Positions 43,717 to 56,563 are shown, numbered from the stretch's first letter. The stretch: 64,000 nucleotides of DNA from Wolfiporia cocos (GCA_029448655.1 JACCLO010000009.1:2542001-2606000); one strand, 5' to 3'. The notes: a model not told the origin generated them from the sequence alone. Made by a program: numbers and translations.

Positions 43717-45056
43717 ATGAGCTCTGGGGATATGAACGGCAAGTGTGCAATCAGAGAGGTCAGTTTGACTGTTCTACAAAACAAATGAGTCGATCATTCA
43801 CAATAGATACCATAAGGTGGCAAGAGGCGTGTGGACGTTCTCCTGGTGCGCATTTGTTCGACGGAAGGTGTTCTCTGCCAACGTGCTACAGTCCATTCTC
43901 GCGCTTTGGAGTTATTCCATTTGGCGGAAGGTCAACCGCGATCAAATTGTCGAATGGAGATGTGTGGGTACTCGCCTCGACGCCTCTGACAGATGAGACG
44001 AAGCAGAAGTTGGATGAGCTAGGCCCTGTCAGGTGAGCGGTTGCATTTCTCTGTGTTTTTACATGTTCATCAGATTACATGACTACGGACTAGATGGATC
44101 ATCGGAGCAGATGCCGTCCACCACCTGTATCTCAGTGAGCGAACATGCAATGTTGGGAATCCTGATTCGGATCTGATCTCGACCTGTCAGGCGCATTCAA
44201 GCAGCAGTATCCAGACGCAAAGCTGATTGCTGTCAAGGAGGCTATGGGGAAGAAGTCCACTGAAGGTCTCAGGTTCGACGGAGGTAATGCAACCCATGTA
44301 TCCTACCGCGCTGTACATGGCGCACTAAGACGCGGTTCGACTAGCATGGGGTGCAGACCCGCCTGATACCAAATACGGGTTTGAAGACGACGTGAGTCCG
44401 CCTTCATCGTCTGCTAAGAGCCGTGCACCTTACATAGAGGCATACCATTACCACTGACAGATCAAGCACTGGTGAGTCCCAAAACCGCGTCAGGTATTAT
44501 CCATGATACAGACATCTCCACGCCATTTCCAGTTTTTTCTCTGGATTCGTGAACAAAGACGTCGCATTCTTTCACCCTGCTTCCAAGACCCTGATTGAAG
44601 CAGACTTGCTTTTCAACCTCCCGCCCACCGAGCAGGTATGCATCGTAGTCTCCGACCACCTTACGCGTAATGACATCAATCCGCTCATACCGACGTGATG
44701 TGGGCGTACAGTACTCCAAGACGGGCTCCTCAGGGCGCATTCCAATATTCGGCACCCTGAGCCCATACCAATGGATCCACAAGCGATTCGTATACAGTTT
44801 AGGGACAGACAAGGAGCAAGTCATTTCCTTACCACATGTAGCTAAGCTCATGCTGATGTGATGGCACACAGGGCGATGAAGCGAGACGTGAGGACGGTCG
44901 TGGGTTGGGACTTCGAGCGAATCATCCCGTGCCATGGGGTAAGCCTGATGTAAGCTGCGTAAGGAGTGCTGATAGATATGCGCCTGCGCATAGGACGTGA
45001 TCGAGAAGGATGGGAACAAAGCGTGGAGGGAGGCGTACAAGTGGTATCTCGATTAA
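43717..45056 (+). CDS. DUF4336 family protein (metallo-beta-lactamase-like fold), many introns
   Basis: Spliced product of about 250 residues. A short exon 1 (43717-43758, ends CAIREV) joins ARGVWTFS (43817-43845), then SRFGVIPFGGRSTAIKL, VWVLASTPL, WIIGADAVHHLYLS, FKQQYPDAKLI, KYGFEDDIKH, FFSGFVNKDVAFFHPASKTL, IEADLLFNLPP, RDVRTVVGWDFERIIPCHGD and WREAYKWYLD. These match the fungal DUF4336 proteins, which look like metallohydrolases whose substrate is unknown. The GADAVHH and CHGD segments hold the likely metal-binding His/Asp. The seventh intron (44816-44871) begins GCAAGT rather than GT; all others seen are GT-AG and 46-60 bp. The ATG at 43717 gives the expected short N-terminus. Confidence 0.88.
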
Positions 45057-45401
45057 AATGCCCGACGATCTCCGGCAGGCAAGCGCGGATAGTTGGGGAT
45101 CTTGTGGGTATCGGGGCTGGGTTTGAATTTTGTGTACGTATCGTACGTCCCCTGTCGACATGTAATATATATTACACCGCTTTCTTGAGATTTCGTTCAC
45201 AGCTTTGTCGCACAAATGCACGAGATCAAATAGCTGTGGCGCTTTGCCCCGGTCTTGAAGCTTGAAGCTTGAAGGCTGACTTGAATCTCAATGCGATATA
45301 ATCTGAAAGTATCTGCTTTGAATAAGATCGGCGACCTTTCCCTCTTACGCAAGTATCATTGCATCTACAATGTTAATACAGTCCTCCACATGTACACATG
45401 C
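45057..45401. other. Converging 3' ends of DUF4336 and crinkler-like genes
   Basis: No coding content. A cluster of cttgaagctt direct repeats lies at about 45253-45270. Confidence 0.45.
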
Positions 45402-48400
45402 CTACACACACCACCCATTGAAATGCTCCTTGTATGCACCTGCACCAGCATTCATCTCCCTTCGCAGCTGCTTCCGAGTCACACCAATGGACGCATAGTC
45501 GTCCTCCCATCCATTGCAAAACTCCCGTATACCCTTCCAGCTATTTTCCTGAGCAGCAGTGATGGATCGAAAGATGTTCCGATCAAGCCCGGCGCACCAG
45601 AAATCATATGTGCGGTATCGAGGGTCGGGTTCCGCGATCTCCATGGGCCGAACCTTGAGACAACTCTTCTTGGCTGCCAGTGCAAACACGATACGGATGA
45701 TGAGCACGGGCCTGTCATTCAATCCCTCATCCGGCGGTAGATTGCCTTCACCGTCAAATATCCCAAGCGTAGCAGGGTCCATGCTACTGAACATGTCCCA
45801 CTTCGGAGTACTGGTGTAGATCTTGTCCAGCTTGACCTGCCAGATGATAAGGCCCGTGTTCCGCACCGACATCCGCCGCTCCTGGGCACTGAACGCAATG
45901 ACGCCATCGATGCCAACTTGGCTGTTTCCGCAGATCAAGCCAGCGCCACGAGCCGGATAGCGAGCAAGGTATGTACGCTTCATGAGCGAATGTTGGTGGA
46001 CCTTGATGAAGTGGTTGAAATGCATATGTGCGGTTGCAAGGATATTCTTGAGCTCCAGCTCGAGGCCTTCCTTGCCGATGCTTGGCATGGCTGACAACAC
46101 GTCTTCCGACTTCTTGAACAGTGAAGCAAGAAAATCCACTACCTTGAATACGCGTCCATGTTCTGGCCTCCCGAATACGTTCGGAGGTCCAACCGCTGCA
46201 TCACGGGCCATGACGAGCAGCAAGAGCACAATCACCTCGCCGCGGTCGCCCCGGTTTACAAAGCGGCCTGACAAAATCTTTCTTAGCGCACCTGGTGCGT
46301 CGAATCTCTTGTCTTTCAGGGTCATAGCGTAGTAGGCGGCTTCCGCAAGGAGAGGTTCCGATCCAGAGATGGTTCTCATGTAGGTGAAGCCAGGCTTGAC
46401 GCTGAGACACAATCGCATGTGTGACTCGACCTGTTTCCGTTCGGCAGCGTTCAGTGAGTTGCTGGAGCCGTATTCCAGAGCAAGCTGCTGAGACAAGATC
46501 GCCATTTCTCGTCCACCTGTAAACTCTTCCAGATCGGCGAGCTTGTTCGGCCAATTGAGTAGCTTTCCTAATGCGAACGTAACAATGTTGTCCCGTGTGT
46601 AGGTGTCATCGAATATGAACCGCCCGCCAAACCTATCGCCTCGCGTTTGGTTTGTGGTCATGCGGCACAACAAATGAACTCTTACAATGGACGGCCAAGA
46701 CGACATATATATTCATCCTCAGCAACGTCGGAGAGGTCTGTGCTTGCATTCACATCGAATTTGATCGCAAAGTGATCGAATCCAACTTCGGTGAATGGTG
46801 GTATGAGCTCAAGCTCGCCCAGAACAATGCGGCCCGACTTATCCTGATCCCTACAAGGCGAGAACTGCTCTCCTAACGTCGACAGGAACAGCGAAAAGAG
46901 CGGGGCTTGGTTGAGCCCACGCAGGACGCGTTGGAGTTGACTGAAGTTGGTCCGGCCCATGTCGCCAGTCTTAGAATGCTGCTCGACTTCGATCAGAGTG
47001 TGAGACTCATCGAATACTACCACCACTTGCGGCGACCTCTTGGGAGTAGCTTCGGCAGGTCGAAGTCCCTTTGTCTTCCTCAGATCAGTAATGAAGGCCA
47101 GATGTATAATACCTTTACTTACCTGTTGACTCATTTTACCTTGTGGCGTTGGGCTAACGTTGCGCACAACGCCTCGAGCGCTACCAAAGGCGCAAACCTT
47201 TTATTAGGAGCACGCGAAGGCGATTGCTGGATCTTGAGATCTTTGATGTCAATCTTCTTTTCTAACTTCAAGTTCCCGACCCGACACATGTTAACAATCA
47301 AGTGAAGTGGGCATGAAGCGAGCTTACCTCCTTAGCACGCTTGACAACTCGGTCGTAGAACTCAATTCGCGCCATACCTTGTCCAAGAGCACTCTGGCCT
47401 GTCGTCATTAGCTCCCTAAAGTGCGTTGCAATAGCCTCTTCTCCCGCGTCGATTGTCTTTTTGAGAAACTTCCTGACCTCATCATTAGCCTCCTCAAAGA
47501 GAGCAGTGAGGAATGCGCAGATGCGCCTCGACACATCTTCTTGGCGTGAATACTCTCCGTTGGGGTGTCCACGGTCCAGCAGGTATTCACGGGCATCTAT
47601 ATCCGGAGATGGAAACCCTTTTTTTACCGTGCCTTAGCCACAGCCCAAACGCATGAGACGAGACGTGCCTGAAGAACCATCCTTTCTGAGGTTCATTGGA
47701 ATGACAAAATGCTTCTTAGACATCTCATCTATGGTTCTCGACTTGCCAGTACCAGACGACTGCACAACGGCTACATAGTTCGCATAAGCATTTGTGCCCG
47801 TGGAATTGCTGACAGGGGAATAATGTTTTGTGATGTGCTCCCATAGAGCATCAGCAGCATCCCCTACGTATTGATGGGTCCAAGACACCTCTGTGGCTAT
47901 GGAAGAGAAAGCAAACGATGAGCACAGTAGACAATACGCAGGTTCATCAGGTTACATACCACGCCGTTGTGCTTCGGTGTCCATATCATCTTGGGCAGGC
48001 GAGGATACATTTGAAGCAAGAGAAGTTGGATAGGCTGTGCACAACGAGTATCAGTCCCATGAGCAGGGAGTACGACGATATGCGATGTAAGAGCGAAACT
48101 CACGTAAATTGACCACGGCGATGACGTGCACCAAGCTGTTGTTCCTCTGCTCGGCTCTACCACCGATGAATTCATCGTCGGGCACTATCTTTGTTGCAAT
48201 GGCATCGAAGTAGCCATTGGCGGTCGAGATCCTCTCCCTCAGGACAGCCGGCGCGTTGTCCCCGGTGAGTAGTTCCGCATTGGGCTGAGGAGGCTGTGAG
48301 GGTCGTCAAAATGAAGCATGGGTGATGGTCACATACCCTCCATAGAGTCATGGGAAGTAACTCCGTCCCTGAGAGTCCGTAGTCTTGTAGATCGCTAGCG

Positions 48401-48519
48401 ATAGCCTTTCGCAGCTTAAACATGCTAGCTCCCACAGCAACCTCTACTTCGCTTGCTTCCGCTATGAGTTGATTTTCGGCATCGTAATAAAGATAACGAA
48501 TCGAGAGTTGATCAGGCAT
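45402..48519 (-). CDS. Crinkler-like P-loop NTPase, multi-exon
   Basis: Exon 1 (48519-48337) encodes MPDQLSIRYLYYDAENQLIA to PMTLWR, a ubiquitin-like header of the crinkler type whose end matches the LTLW motif. Exon 2 (from 48284) continues PNAELLTGDNAPAVLRERIS. A Walker A motif QSSGTGKSR follows at about 47738-47755 with VIPMNLR, and then GHPNGEYSRQEDVSRRICAF. A Walker B-like QVVVVFDES lies at about 47002-47028. The last large exon (about 46640-45402) has LLAEAAYYAMTLKDKRFDAP and VNRGDRGEVIVLLLL, AGLICGNSQVGIDGV and a C-terminal Trp-rich end. Such proteins form large families in polypore-like fungi; a signal peptide is absent and the cellular role is unknown. Two or more small introns are needed between 47.2 and 48.1 kb, and I did not fix every boundary. 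Confidence 0.7.
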
Positions 48520-50946
48520 GATAAGGCGATCACTTCAATGCAGAATGCAGGCGTCCGATGCTGAAGGTGACGAGTAGGGCGCAGTGAAATAGAGATCGCG
48601 GTCTATGTAATTAGTATTAAATTAATTAACAGCTAATTAGCAGGGGGGTCTCGCAAGTGAGTCTGAGACGGACAAGCTGAGACTCGCAAGGCGGTAGCAG
48701 ACGTGAGGTGTGCAACGCAGAGGATAATTGATTTGAAGGAAGTTGCGAGTGTTGCCGCTGCGCTGTGCGTCGGGCATCGAGCTCTCCATTGAACCGTATG
48801 AAAATGTGAGTTGGACTGGTTCTAAATCCTGACACTAGATCGTCAACAGCTCTACATCGCGTTAGTTAAACATATCCGCGGGACATGGCTCGCGCGCTGG
48901 TAGAGTCGATAGGAATACAATAAAAATATACCATAACAGAAAGAAAAGGCGAAGGATTAACTGTGTGGCGTATTTCTCCTCCACAACGTCCGGGCGAGCA
49001 AGCAATTTTCACCGCGCGGCTACACCCCGCGCCCTTCGCGACGCGCGTCGCTTACCATCATCCCGCCGTTAGCGACGCCGTCGTCGTCATTTCGTCCCTC
49101 CCTCCACTCCCCTTTCTTTCTCTTTTTCGTTGATATTGTTTCAACAATCCTTCCCTCCGTTTTTTCTTGTGTACTGCAGCCTCCCTGTCGGTATCTACTG
49201 CTTACTACGTGAGCCCCCTGTGTTCACCCAGAGCCTTGCTCATCCTCCCGCGCGCGGTACGCGCCTGTGTGTGCGAATTGTAGGGGATGGCTGGCCGCCC
49301 GCCCGGCGGCCCGTCCATCCTCCGTCACTCCGGAAAAAGCCGAGTGATAATTATCGTCGAAATACCTCTATTGACGGTGTCGTGCACTGTGCAGCGGACT
49401 CGGGTAGGGCGACAGCTACTGAGGGGAGTGAGTTCTCTCATACGGGCGGCTGGAATGTTACACTTCTCCTTGCTCTACAAAAGGATGTATTGAGAGGAAA
49501 TCGGGCATGCAAGCATAGTGTATCAGTAGTGATGTGCAAAGCACGGCTCGGCTCAAAGCCCGGGGCTTGGGCCCGGCTTTGAAGGGCTTGGGCTCAGTGG
49601 AATGTCAAGCCGGGCCCTCCTTGACGGCTCAGGCCGGCTTGGGCCCGGCTCAGGCTCAGGCCGGGGCTTATGGGTAATCATGTAGGACCTTGAAATTATT
49701 GGCTTGTGCAGCTCAAATGGCAGCACAACATATTCAGAATGCTTATATGTCTACTATTTGTTGTTATTCTGATCTACAAGTGTTTTTATAGCTGCTTATG
49801 ATGTTGACCGAAAATCCAGATCTTGATCACAACCCCGATCGCAACAGTAGTCACAACGTTCCGCACCGTGTTGGCAGATCACAAGTCATTGTAATGGTCG
49901 TTGAGATCATATAAGGTGAATTGATGCAAAATCTTAAACCAAAGGGCCCATTTTCGCTAATTCTAACAACACCACAGCTGCGTGCCTAAAGCCGCCGGCT
50001 CAGGGCTCGGCTACGGCCGGCTCACGATCCAAGCCGGGCCCTGAGCCGTCTTAAGCCGCCCCCCCAGGCTCGGCTCGGCCCGGCTTAAGTCGGCTCGGCC
50101 AGGCCCGGCTCACAGCTTTGAGCCGTGCTTTGCACATCACTAAGTGTATGAGGGGGGGGTGTGAATGAGCTCCCGAACGTCTAATTGCAATTTCCCTCTA
50201 GATCTCCTTATCAATGACCACAAATGTCACGGCACGGACATAGCTCGTCTGCAAAACATATTCTCCTAGATTTGAGTAGACAGAATGATTTAAGAGGTGC
50301 TGGTGCATGATACTGAATTTTGTCCGATTTTTCGGATGGGAATGTAAAGGGCTAGAGCAGTGTTTTATAATCAGACTTTTCTCATCTGATAGTATATACA
50401 CCCTGATGGCCCATGAAGGCACGGTAGGATGTAGCGATATTCACGTGAATTATGGCGCTGTTTGATTTCAAAGCTATGCAACCAAGCGAGACCAATACAA
50501 GACGGTCGTGCGATTTCACCGTTACTGCGACATAATGACGAACAAGCGATGTGCAATAGCGTCATTCGAACTATGATCAACAATGATGAAATCTGTACCA
50601 GACCACAAATTGTACAGCGCAAAGAAGCGTACCCGCCAGCTGGCCACAACGTTATTTTCATCACACTCGCTTGCGAGACATAGATCGCCACAGCCAGACG
50701 ATATATACGGCCGCATGGTGCGCCATCTCCGCGTCGCTATAGTTATCTGTTCGACATATCTCGTCTTCGAAGTTTGAGTCTTTAGTACAGTACAGTGTCC
50801 CTCATCCATCATCAGATTCCATTGACGATCTCCGTGTGCTCCTTACATCTCATTCGACCCTCCTTTCTCTCTTACCACCACCATCGCCTTAGGCGCTCAC
50901 GTACCGTCCACCTACACAACAACCCCTACGCATCATCCACCTCACC
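48520..50946. other. Long intergenic region containing a hAT-like MITE
   Basis: 48.52-48.62 kb is the crinkler gene's promoter side. At 49080-49135 there is a pyrimidine-rich block (ccctccctccactcccctttct) typical of fungal promoters, and an ATG at 49287 opens a 68-codon frame. I cannot link it to any family or downstream exon, so a gene truncated by the MITE is only a possibility. 50.2-50.9 kb shows no content except a pyrimidine-rich leader before 50947. Confidence 0.4.
49527..50142. mobile_element. hAT-like MITE (about 616 bp)
   Basis: Inverted ends TAGTGATGTGCAAAGCACGG and the reverse (at 50123-50142), with subterminal GGCTC/GAGCC-rich repeats over more than 100 bp on each side. Flanks AGTGTATC (49517-49524) and AGTGTATG (50143-50150) are near-identical 8-mers, but two extra bases (AG) sit between the left flank and the end, so the duplication is imperfect. 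The interior is AT-rich and noncoding. Confidence 0.75.
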
Positions 50947-52081
50947 ATGAACCCCTCACGCACCGTCCCCGGCACACAGAGGGTCCCTAACGACATCACC
51001 CCCGCTACCTTTGCCTTTGATCTACTTTTCAACGCCGCCCAAAGCATTCACCGGGCGCATGAAACCACCCCATCAACTTACGCTCTTCCTCTCTGGAAGA
51101 CACACATATCCTACCTTCTCACCGCTATCACCCATGGTGCCAATGAATTGGCCCACACTGAACTCCCTTCCCTGCTCACCTTGCAGCAGGACGTCAACAA
51201 CCTTGCGCTCCACCTCACCTCACTCCTAGCGCCCACTTTCAACAACCCTTTGCCCACCCCCCCCCCCCACACCCTCCACCCCTAAGCCACGCACCACTCC
51301 ATCCACACCTCACCTCAAACACGTTTCCAAACGATCTCTCCGACCCACCCCGAAGAAGCTCGAACCGCGTCTACACTGGGTTCTGAATCGTCCCGAGACG
51401 CCACCTCGAACACCATCCCCACAACCTTCACCTCCTCGTATCCCTTCACCCACCCCCAGTCATCACTCTGTCGACTCTGTCAACACCGTCGAATTCCTAC
51501 TCGAGCCACCCCTATATGATCACCCTATTGGCCCCCTCGAGAAGCCCCCTTACGACCGTCCTGCAGGTCCTATGGAAGGACCTATCTACGACCGACCCGC
51601 TGGTCCTATGGAAGGACCACTTTATTCACGACCCGCCGGCCCCGAACCGTGGGGCAACGTGTTGTACGCACCTCCTCATATCTTCGTACCCACCCATTCT
51701 CTTACCCTCCAAATCAACAACATCCTTCGCCGTCCCTCCGCGACCACCGAGCCTTACGACTCGCATCTACTCAGCATGGAATGGTACGAGGTACTCCGGA
51801 ACACCATGTTCTGGTACCGTCTTCACCGTGCCAACGTCCAGCATGCCGACCCTATTCAATTCTCCAACTTCAACTGGTACAACGATAAATCCACGAAGCT
51901 CCGATCCTCCATTTACGTATCCTTCCCCGACGACGACACGCACGTCATCCTCGAACACATTGAAGAATCTCTTGCAGGCGTCCAATGCATCGCCCGCAAA
52001 CGTGACGTATTCAACCATCAAATCTCTTGGGAGATTGTCGCCTCCACACCCTTCTCTGCAGCGAGTACTTCTGCGTCATAG
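50947..52081 (+). pseudogene. Unknown protein gene broken at a C10 tract
   Basis: The ATG at 50947 opens a frame (MNPSRTVPGTQRVPNDITPA onward) that ends just after a run of ten C at 51257-51266. Shifting by one base there opens a frame that runs without a stop to 52081 with sensible content. It has a Pro-rich linker, tandem YDRPAGPMEGP units (about 51548-51650), then a compact C-terminal domain (MEWYEVLRNTMFWYRLHRAN, HVILEHIEESLAGVQCIARK). I do not recognise the family. One extra C would explain everything: a real mutation, tract slippage or a base-calling error. Confidence 0.6.
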
Positions 52082-52865
52082 TTATCCTTTTTCTACTCAT
52101 TTTCCACCCGTATTCCCAAGTATTTATTGAACAAGCGTCGGCCTAACTCGGGGCCCGTATGACGTTAGTTCCACTCCTCCGGAGTACCTTCGACCCCTTT
52201 CCCTTTCACCACGACTAACAGACGTCCCATCGCTAACACCACCCTACTCATATTTGCGATACTCTTTACCTTCGACCATGGGCTCTAGCAGCTGCCGCAC
52301 ATGTACATAGTATACTGACTGCGGGGTATAAATGGTTGTCTCTCTCTCTCTCTCCCTTACATCTCATTGTTGGCCAAGGTTTCGTTGCGGGCCTCGCCGG
52401 AACCGGCGCTACCCTTATCCCACAAGGGTAGGGCCAACGTGCAGAGTATAATGCGATACCAAGCTCCGTTGACAAGGCCAGCATTTGTACTGTCAACCAA
52501 ATCACGTCCGGAGTTCTACAACACTGTCAACGAAGCTATGCGAAGAATTACCTCGCTTGATCAGCTCGCGGACCCAACCTCACTTTCAAGTGATCACATT
52601 CAACTGACGAGATCGTTGACAGGGCGATCTGGGTACAAGTGGCAGATATTTGGGTACGAATGCAGTGCACAGGGCGTGACAGCGCGCAGCTTGCATTCAG
52701 TAATAACTCCGAGGTACCACCATTGAATGGCTACAGCAAATGTCCGTTAATGGCAGTGAGAACTTGCAACAGACTGGATGAGGGGACGCGATGCGATGCA
52801 GTGGACGGATGTCAAAGCAAGTGTGAGAGGTGTCGAAAGCAAGAACGAGAAGTCTGATGAGACCC
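52082..52865. other. Intergenic region
   Basis: A TC microsatellite lies at about 52340-52354 and a TATAAAT at 52327. A 119-codon plus-strand frame (52367-52726) has no recognisable motifs, and I do not call it a gene. Confidence 0.4.
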
Positions 52866-55800
52866 TTAACCGTAATTTAATGGGCCACCACTGTAACCCT
52901 GGCTCTGATGGTAGCCTCCTCCCCTGCCCAGTGGCGCGGGCGGACGTGGAGGCAGATTTGGCGGAGGGCGGGAGTAATGTTGCTGCCACGGCCCAATCTG
53001 TGGAGGTGGTTGGCCCGGACGCAAGCTAATTGGCGCTAGACTAGCGGGAGGCATAGGCATCGCGCCTGGCCCATGACCGAAATTTGGCGGATAGCGGACA
53101 TTGCCTAGAGGTGGGAATGGCGGATAGGGTGGCACGGGCGGCCCCTGCATCATGCCAGGAGGCCCTACAAAATGTGGCGGAGGGGGGCCGTTGCGGAAGG
53201 CTTCGCGAGGTGGCGGTGGACGGCGATTTGGTGGCGGTGCCGGCGGCATAGGCAACGACCTTTGCGAGGGATCAATCTGCAGTGGCATAGATGGTCCAAC
53301 GGGTGCTTGGTTGCGACGCCCGCGCTTGTCGAACTCGTGTGATGCTTCATATCTCGGAAGGCTGAAAACGCACCGTTGCAGTCAATGAATGGTGGTTGCA
53401 TAAAAGGGACGTAACGAGCAAGGAATGAGTGACATCCGTAAACATAGCAGATTGAAAGAACCAGATGCCCACGTTTTAGGATCAGCTGGCAAAGGGTCTG
53501 TCCAGAAGTACTCATGATCAAGTGCCTTTTCGGCAGTGATCCGCTCCTTTGGATTGCAAGTCAGCAGCTTGTCGAGCAGGTCGAGTGTTTCGGGGCCAAG
53601 CCTATAGAGGGAATCAGACGTGCACGCAGCGGTACGTCGTGCCCATAACGGAGGATACGAACATCTCGTATACGGTCTTCAGCCGACGGGGATACGAGTT
53701 GAATCGCTTGATACCTTCGCACCCTGGGAGATTGTCATAATTAGGCCATGTGAATTGGGTCGGCGTGCCACACAACTGCCAGATCTTGTCTAATTGATCA
53801 AGATCTGACGAGCCTGGCAAGATCGGTCTCCGCCAGAACATCTCGCCCAGTACGCATCTGCGATTCCAAATCAGACTTGATCATGGGAGAACATATAACC
53901 TCAAGTTGACCATACCCAACGCCCCACATGTCGACCTCGCCACCATACTGTCGCGCGCCGAGGAGCAACTCCGGTGGGCGATACCAGCGCGTTACGACGC
54001 AATTCGTGTACTTGCGCTCTTTTCCCTTCGCGTCCTCCTTGACATCGACGATGGTGGGATCGAACGCACGCGCTAAACCAAAATCTGCAATTTTGAGCGA
54101 GCCATCGTTCGAGATCAGCAGATTTGCCGCCTTCATGTCACGATGCAAGATGTGGTTCTGGAAGGGAGGTAACAAGACAAGTGTGAGACCAAAAATCGGT
54201 GAACTAATGGGCGAGGCCGACTCTGTGCATGTACTCAGTGCCCTCCAGCAGCTGCTTCATATACAACTTGATTTGGCTTGGCGACAGCTTTACGCGCTCA
54301 TTCTCGAGCAGTCCTGCAAGATCATGGTCCATGTACGGGAAGACCATATACACAGAGAGCGGCGAGTCCTTCCCTTGACCTGAACAATGTCAAGAACGGT
54401 AAAGAGAAGCAGAAGTAACAACATACTTCGCACGACAAACATGTCTAGAATATCGACAATACATGGATGCCGCAACGCTTTGAGAATCTTGATCTCGCGC
54501 AGTGCCGTGACCGGCATGCCCTCCTTCTCATTATGCATCAGGATGCGCTTGAGTGCGACAGCATTGTGTTTTTCGCGGTGTATTGCCTTGTGCACCTCTC
54601 TACATCCATACACCGTGTATAAGATATGCATTGACGAGATAGAGTAAGGACGCACCCGAATGTACCCTCTCCTAGCTTCGTTAAGACATTATAATCCTCC
54701 TGCTTTCCGCATCCCTCAAATACCCGTCCATATTCTCGGTGTTCCTCCTCTCTAGTCCTGATCACTGGTTTCCGCTTAGAACGTTGTACGGCCACCCGCG
54801 CGTCGCTCTCTGCCCGCTTATGGTCGCGTTTCCCATCGGATGCCATGTCCATCCTCTGCGCAGGTAATGGCAAAGGCGTTGGCGAATGAATATTGACTGG
54901 CGTGAATGGTTGCTTTGACGGCAACGGTATTTTAATCGTCGTATGCTGTGTGGGCAGTACCTGATCATCCGCTCTGTTTGCAGGCAGCGGTGGCAGTGGG
55001 GATCTGGGAGGTGGGGGAGTTCTAGATCTGGAAATACGCCTCCGTGCCGGAGAACGTGGCGACAAAGGCGCAGGGGATATTGGGCGGTAGCTGTTTAATC
55101 CTCGTCTATAACCCTGTTCGCTGCTGTCATAATCGTCATACCGAGGCCGATCCCACCTTCTCTCCCTATCCCACGAGTTGTCAAGTCGCCGGTACAGACG
55201 ATCATCATTGTCTGGCACGTAACTGTCGCCCTCGTACGCAGGCTGGCGTGCCATATCCCGTGTGCGCAGAGCCGGACTTCGCCTGCGCTCTCGGCTGGGT
55301 GTACGACGCCCATAGCTTCTGCCTCTGGGGCTGCATAAGCTTCCATCATGCGGCGATACCGAGATCTTGCGTGGTGGAGGCAAGCGATGCTTCTCTTTGC
55401 CGACCTCGGGAGACAAGGGGGAAAGCGAGCGCGGGGAGGACGTCGAGCGTGATCGCGCACGCCCCTCTCGTTCCATATCTCTGCTATCTCTAGCTCTATC
55501 CCAGTCCCAATCCCTCTCCCGTTCGCGGTCGCGGCGCGGAGATATCGATCCATGCGGGTGGTAGCTCGACGGTCCGTACGTATCATGACCGCCCCAACGC
55601 GGCCTCGGATTGCCGTCGTACCGCCCCATTGAAGGCTGCCAATGATCTACAGGTCTAGACATTCCGCGCACATGCCAGTCATCTTCTCTGTAGCGCATGG
55701 TGTCTGGTTCTGGCCGCTCATACACCAGCGGAGGTGCTCGTGAGTGTCCCGCCTGAGTCTCTGAGTAGGTAGGTTCTGGCCGCTCATCACGCAGTGGAGG

Positions 55801-56055
55801 AGCAGACTTGCGTTTGAATGGGAACGGTACCTTGCTTTTCGCATTCGCAGTAGAATTCGCAGGAATTTGAGTACGAGGCGGGGTGGCTGGACGCACAGGC
55901 GGCGACGGCGAGCCCTCCGAGTCCAGCTCGCCCTCCTCAGGTGAGGACGTTGCCTGCCGCTTGTAAGGACGAGAACCAGATGGCGGCGTCGCTGCGCTGC
56001 GCTTGCTGAGGGTAGTCGGCATCGTCGGTGGTGACGGTATAGGAACAAGGCCCAA
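52866..56055 (-). CDS. BUR1: Cyclin-dependent kinase of the BUR1/CDK9 type with an RS-rich N-terminus
   Basis: Exon 1 (56055-54656) encodes about 465 residues rich in Arg, Ser and Pro ([33 protein letters not shown]), then the kinase start [10 protein letters not shown]. Exon 2 begins at 54599 ([27 protein letters not shown]). Later exons give [87 protein letters not shown] and a C-terminal [14 protein letters not shown] followed by a Pro/Gly-rich tail. Catalytic Lys (VALK), HRD-type Asp, DFG and the PITALRE-like MPVTALRE helix are all present. CDK9/Bur1 with its cyclin phosphorylates the RNA polymerase II tail and Spt5 during elongation. The long RS region is more like CDK12/Ctk1. ATG 56022 is an alternative start. 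Confidence 0.88.
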
Positions 56056-56560
56056 GACGGGCGAATTACCAGATCAATTACACGCTGTTCAAGAATTATC
56101 CGGCGCTATGCGGTTAACTATCCTGATTCGGCAATTTCTGCGACATAGCATGCAGCTTTTCAGTCTATAGTGTAGCGGGGCCATGTTTCGCTATAACATA
56201 ATACTTACAAGTTCAGGAGCTAATGCGGACTCAAAGAAAGTGGAATAGAATACTAGGCGTCAACTGTGCAAGATAAGTATCCGTATTCGTAGCACTATAC
56301 ATTGGCTGACACCAATCTACTGTTCTCCCAACGACTATTCGACGGCCTTCTTGTTATAACTCTCCGTTGCTTGTTAAATTCTCAATTTGCTGCAGCACTA
56401 TCAATGACGTGATACACAACCTACCTAATCCCTTTATTCCGTGAAACTTCAACATCACCCCATTTATTAAGACTGTCCATAGAATGCCAAATTGACGAGT
56501 AGAACACCCAGGCAGCTTGGGCAGAGCGCATAAGGTAAGTCGGATAGTGCGTTATAAAGT
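56056..56560. other. Intergenic region upstream of BUR1
   Basis: Noncoding, with no clear elements beyond short AT-rich stretches. Confidence 0.45.
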
Positions 56561-56563
56561 CTG

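Noticed and set aside
49287..49493. 68-codon ORF MAGRPPGGPSILRHSG as a gene
   Set aside because: It has a promoter-like upstream block but no recognisable family, no downstream exons, and runs up to the MITE.
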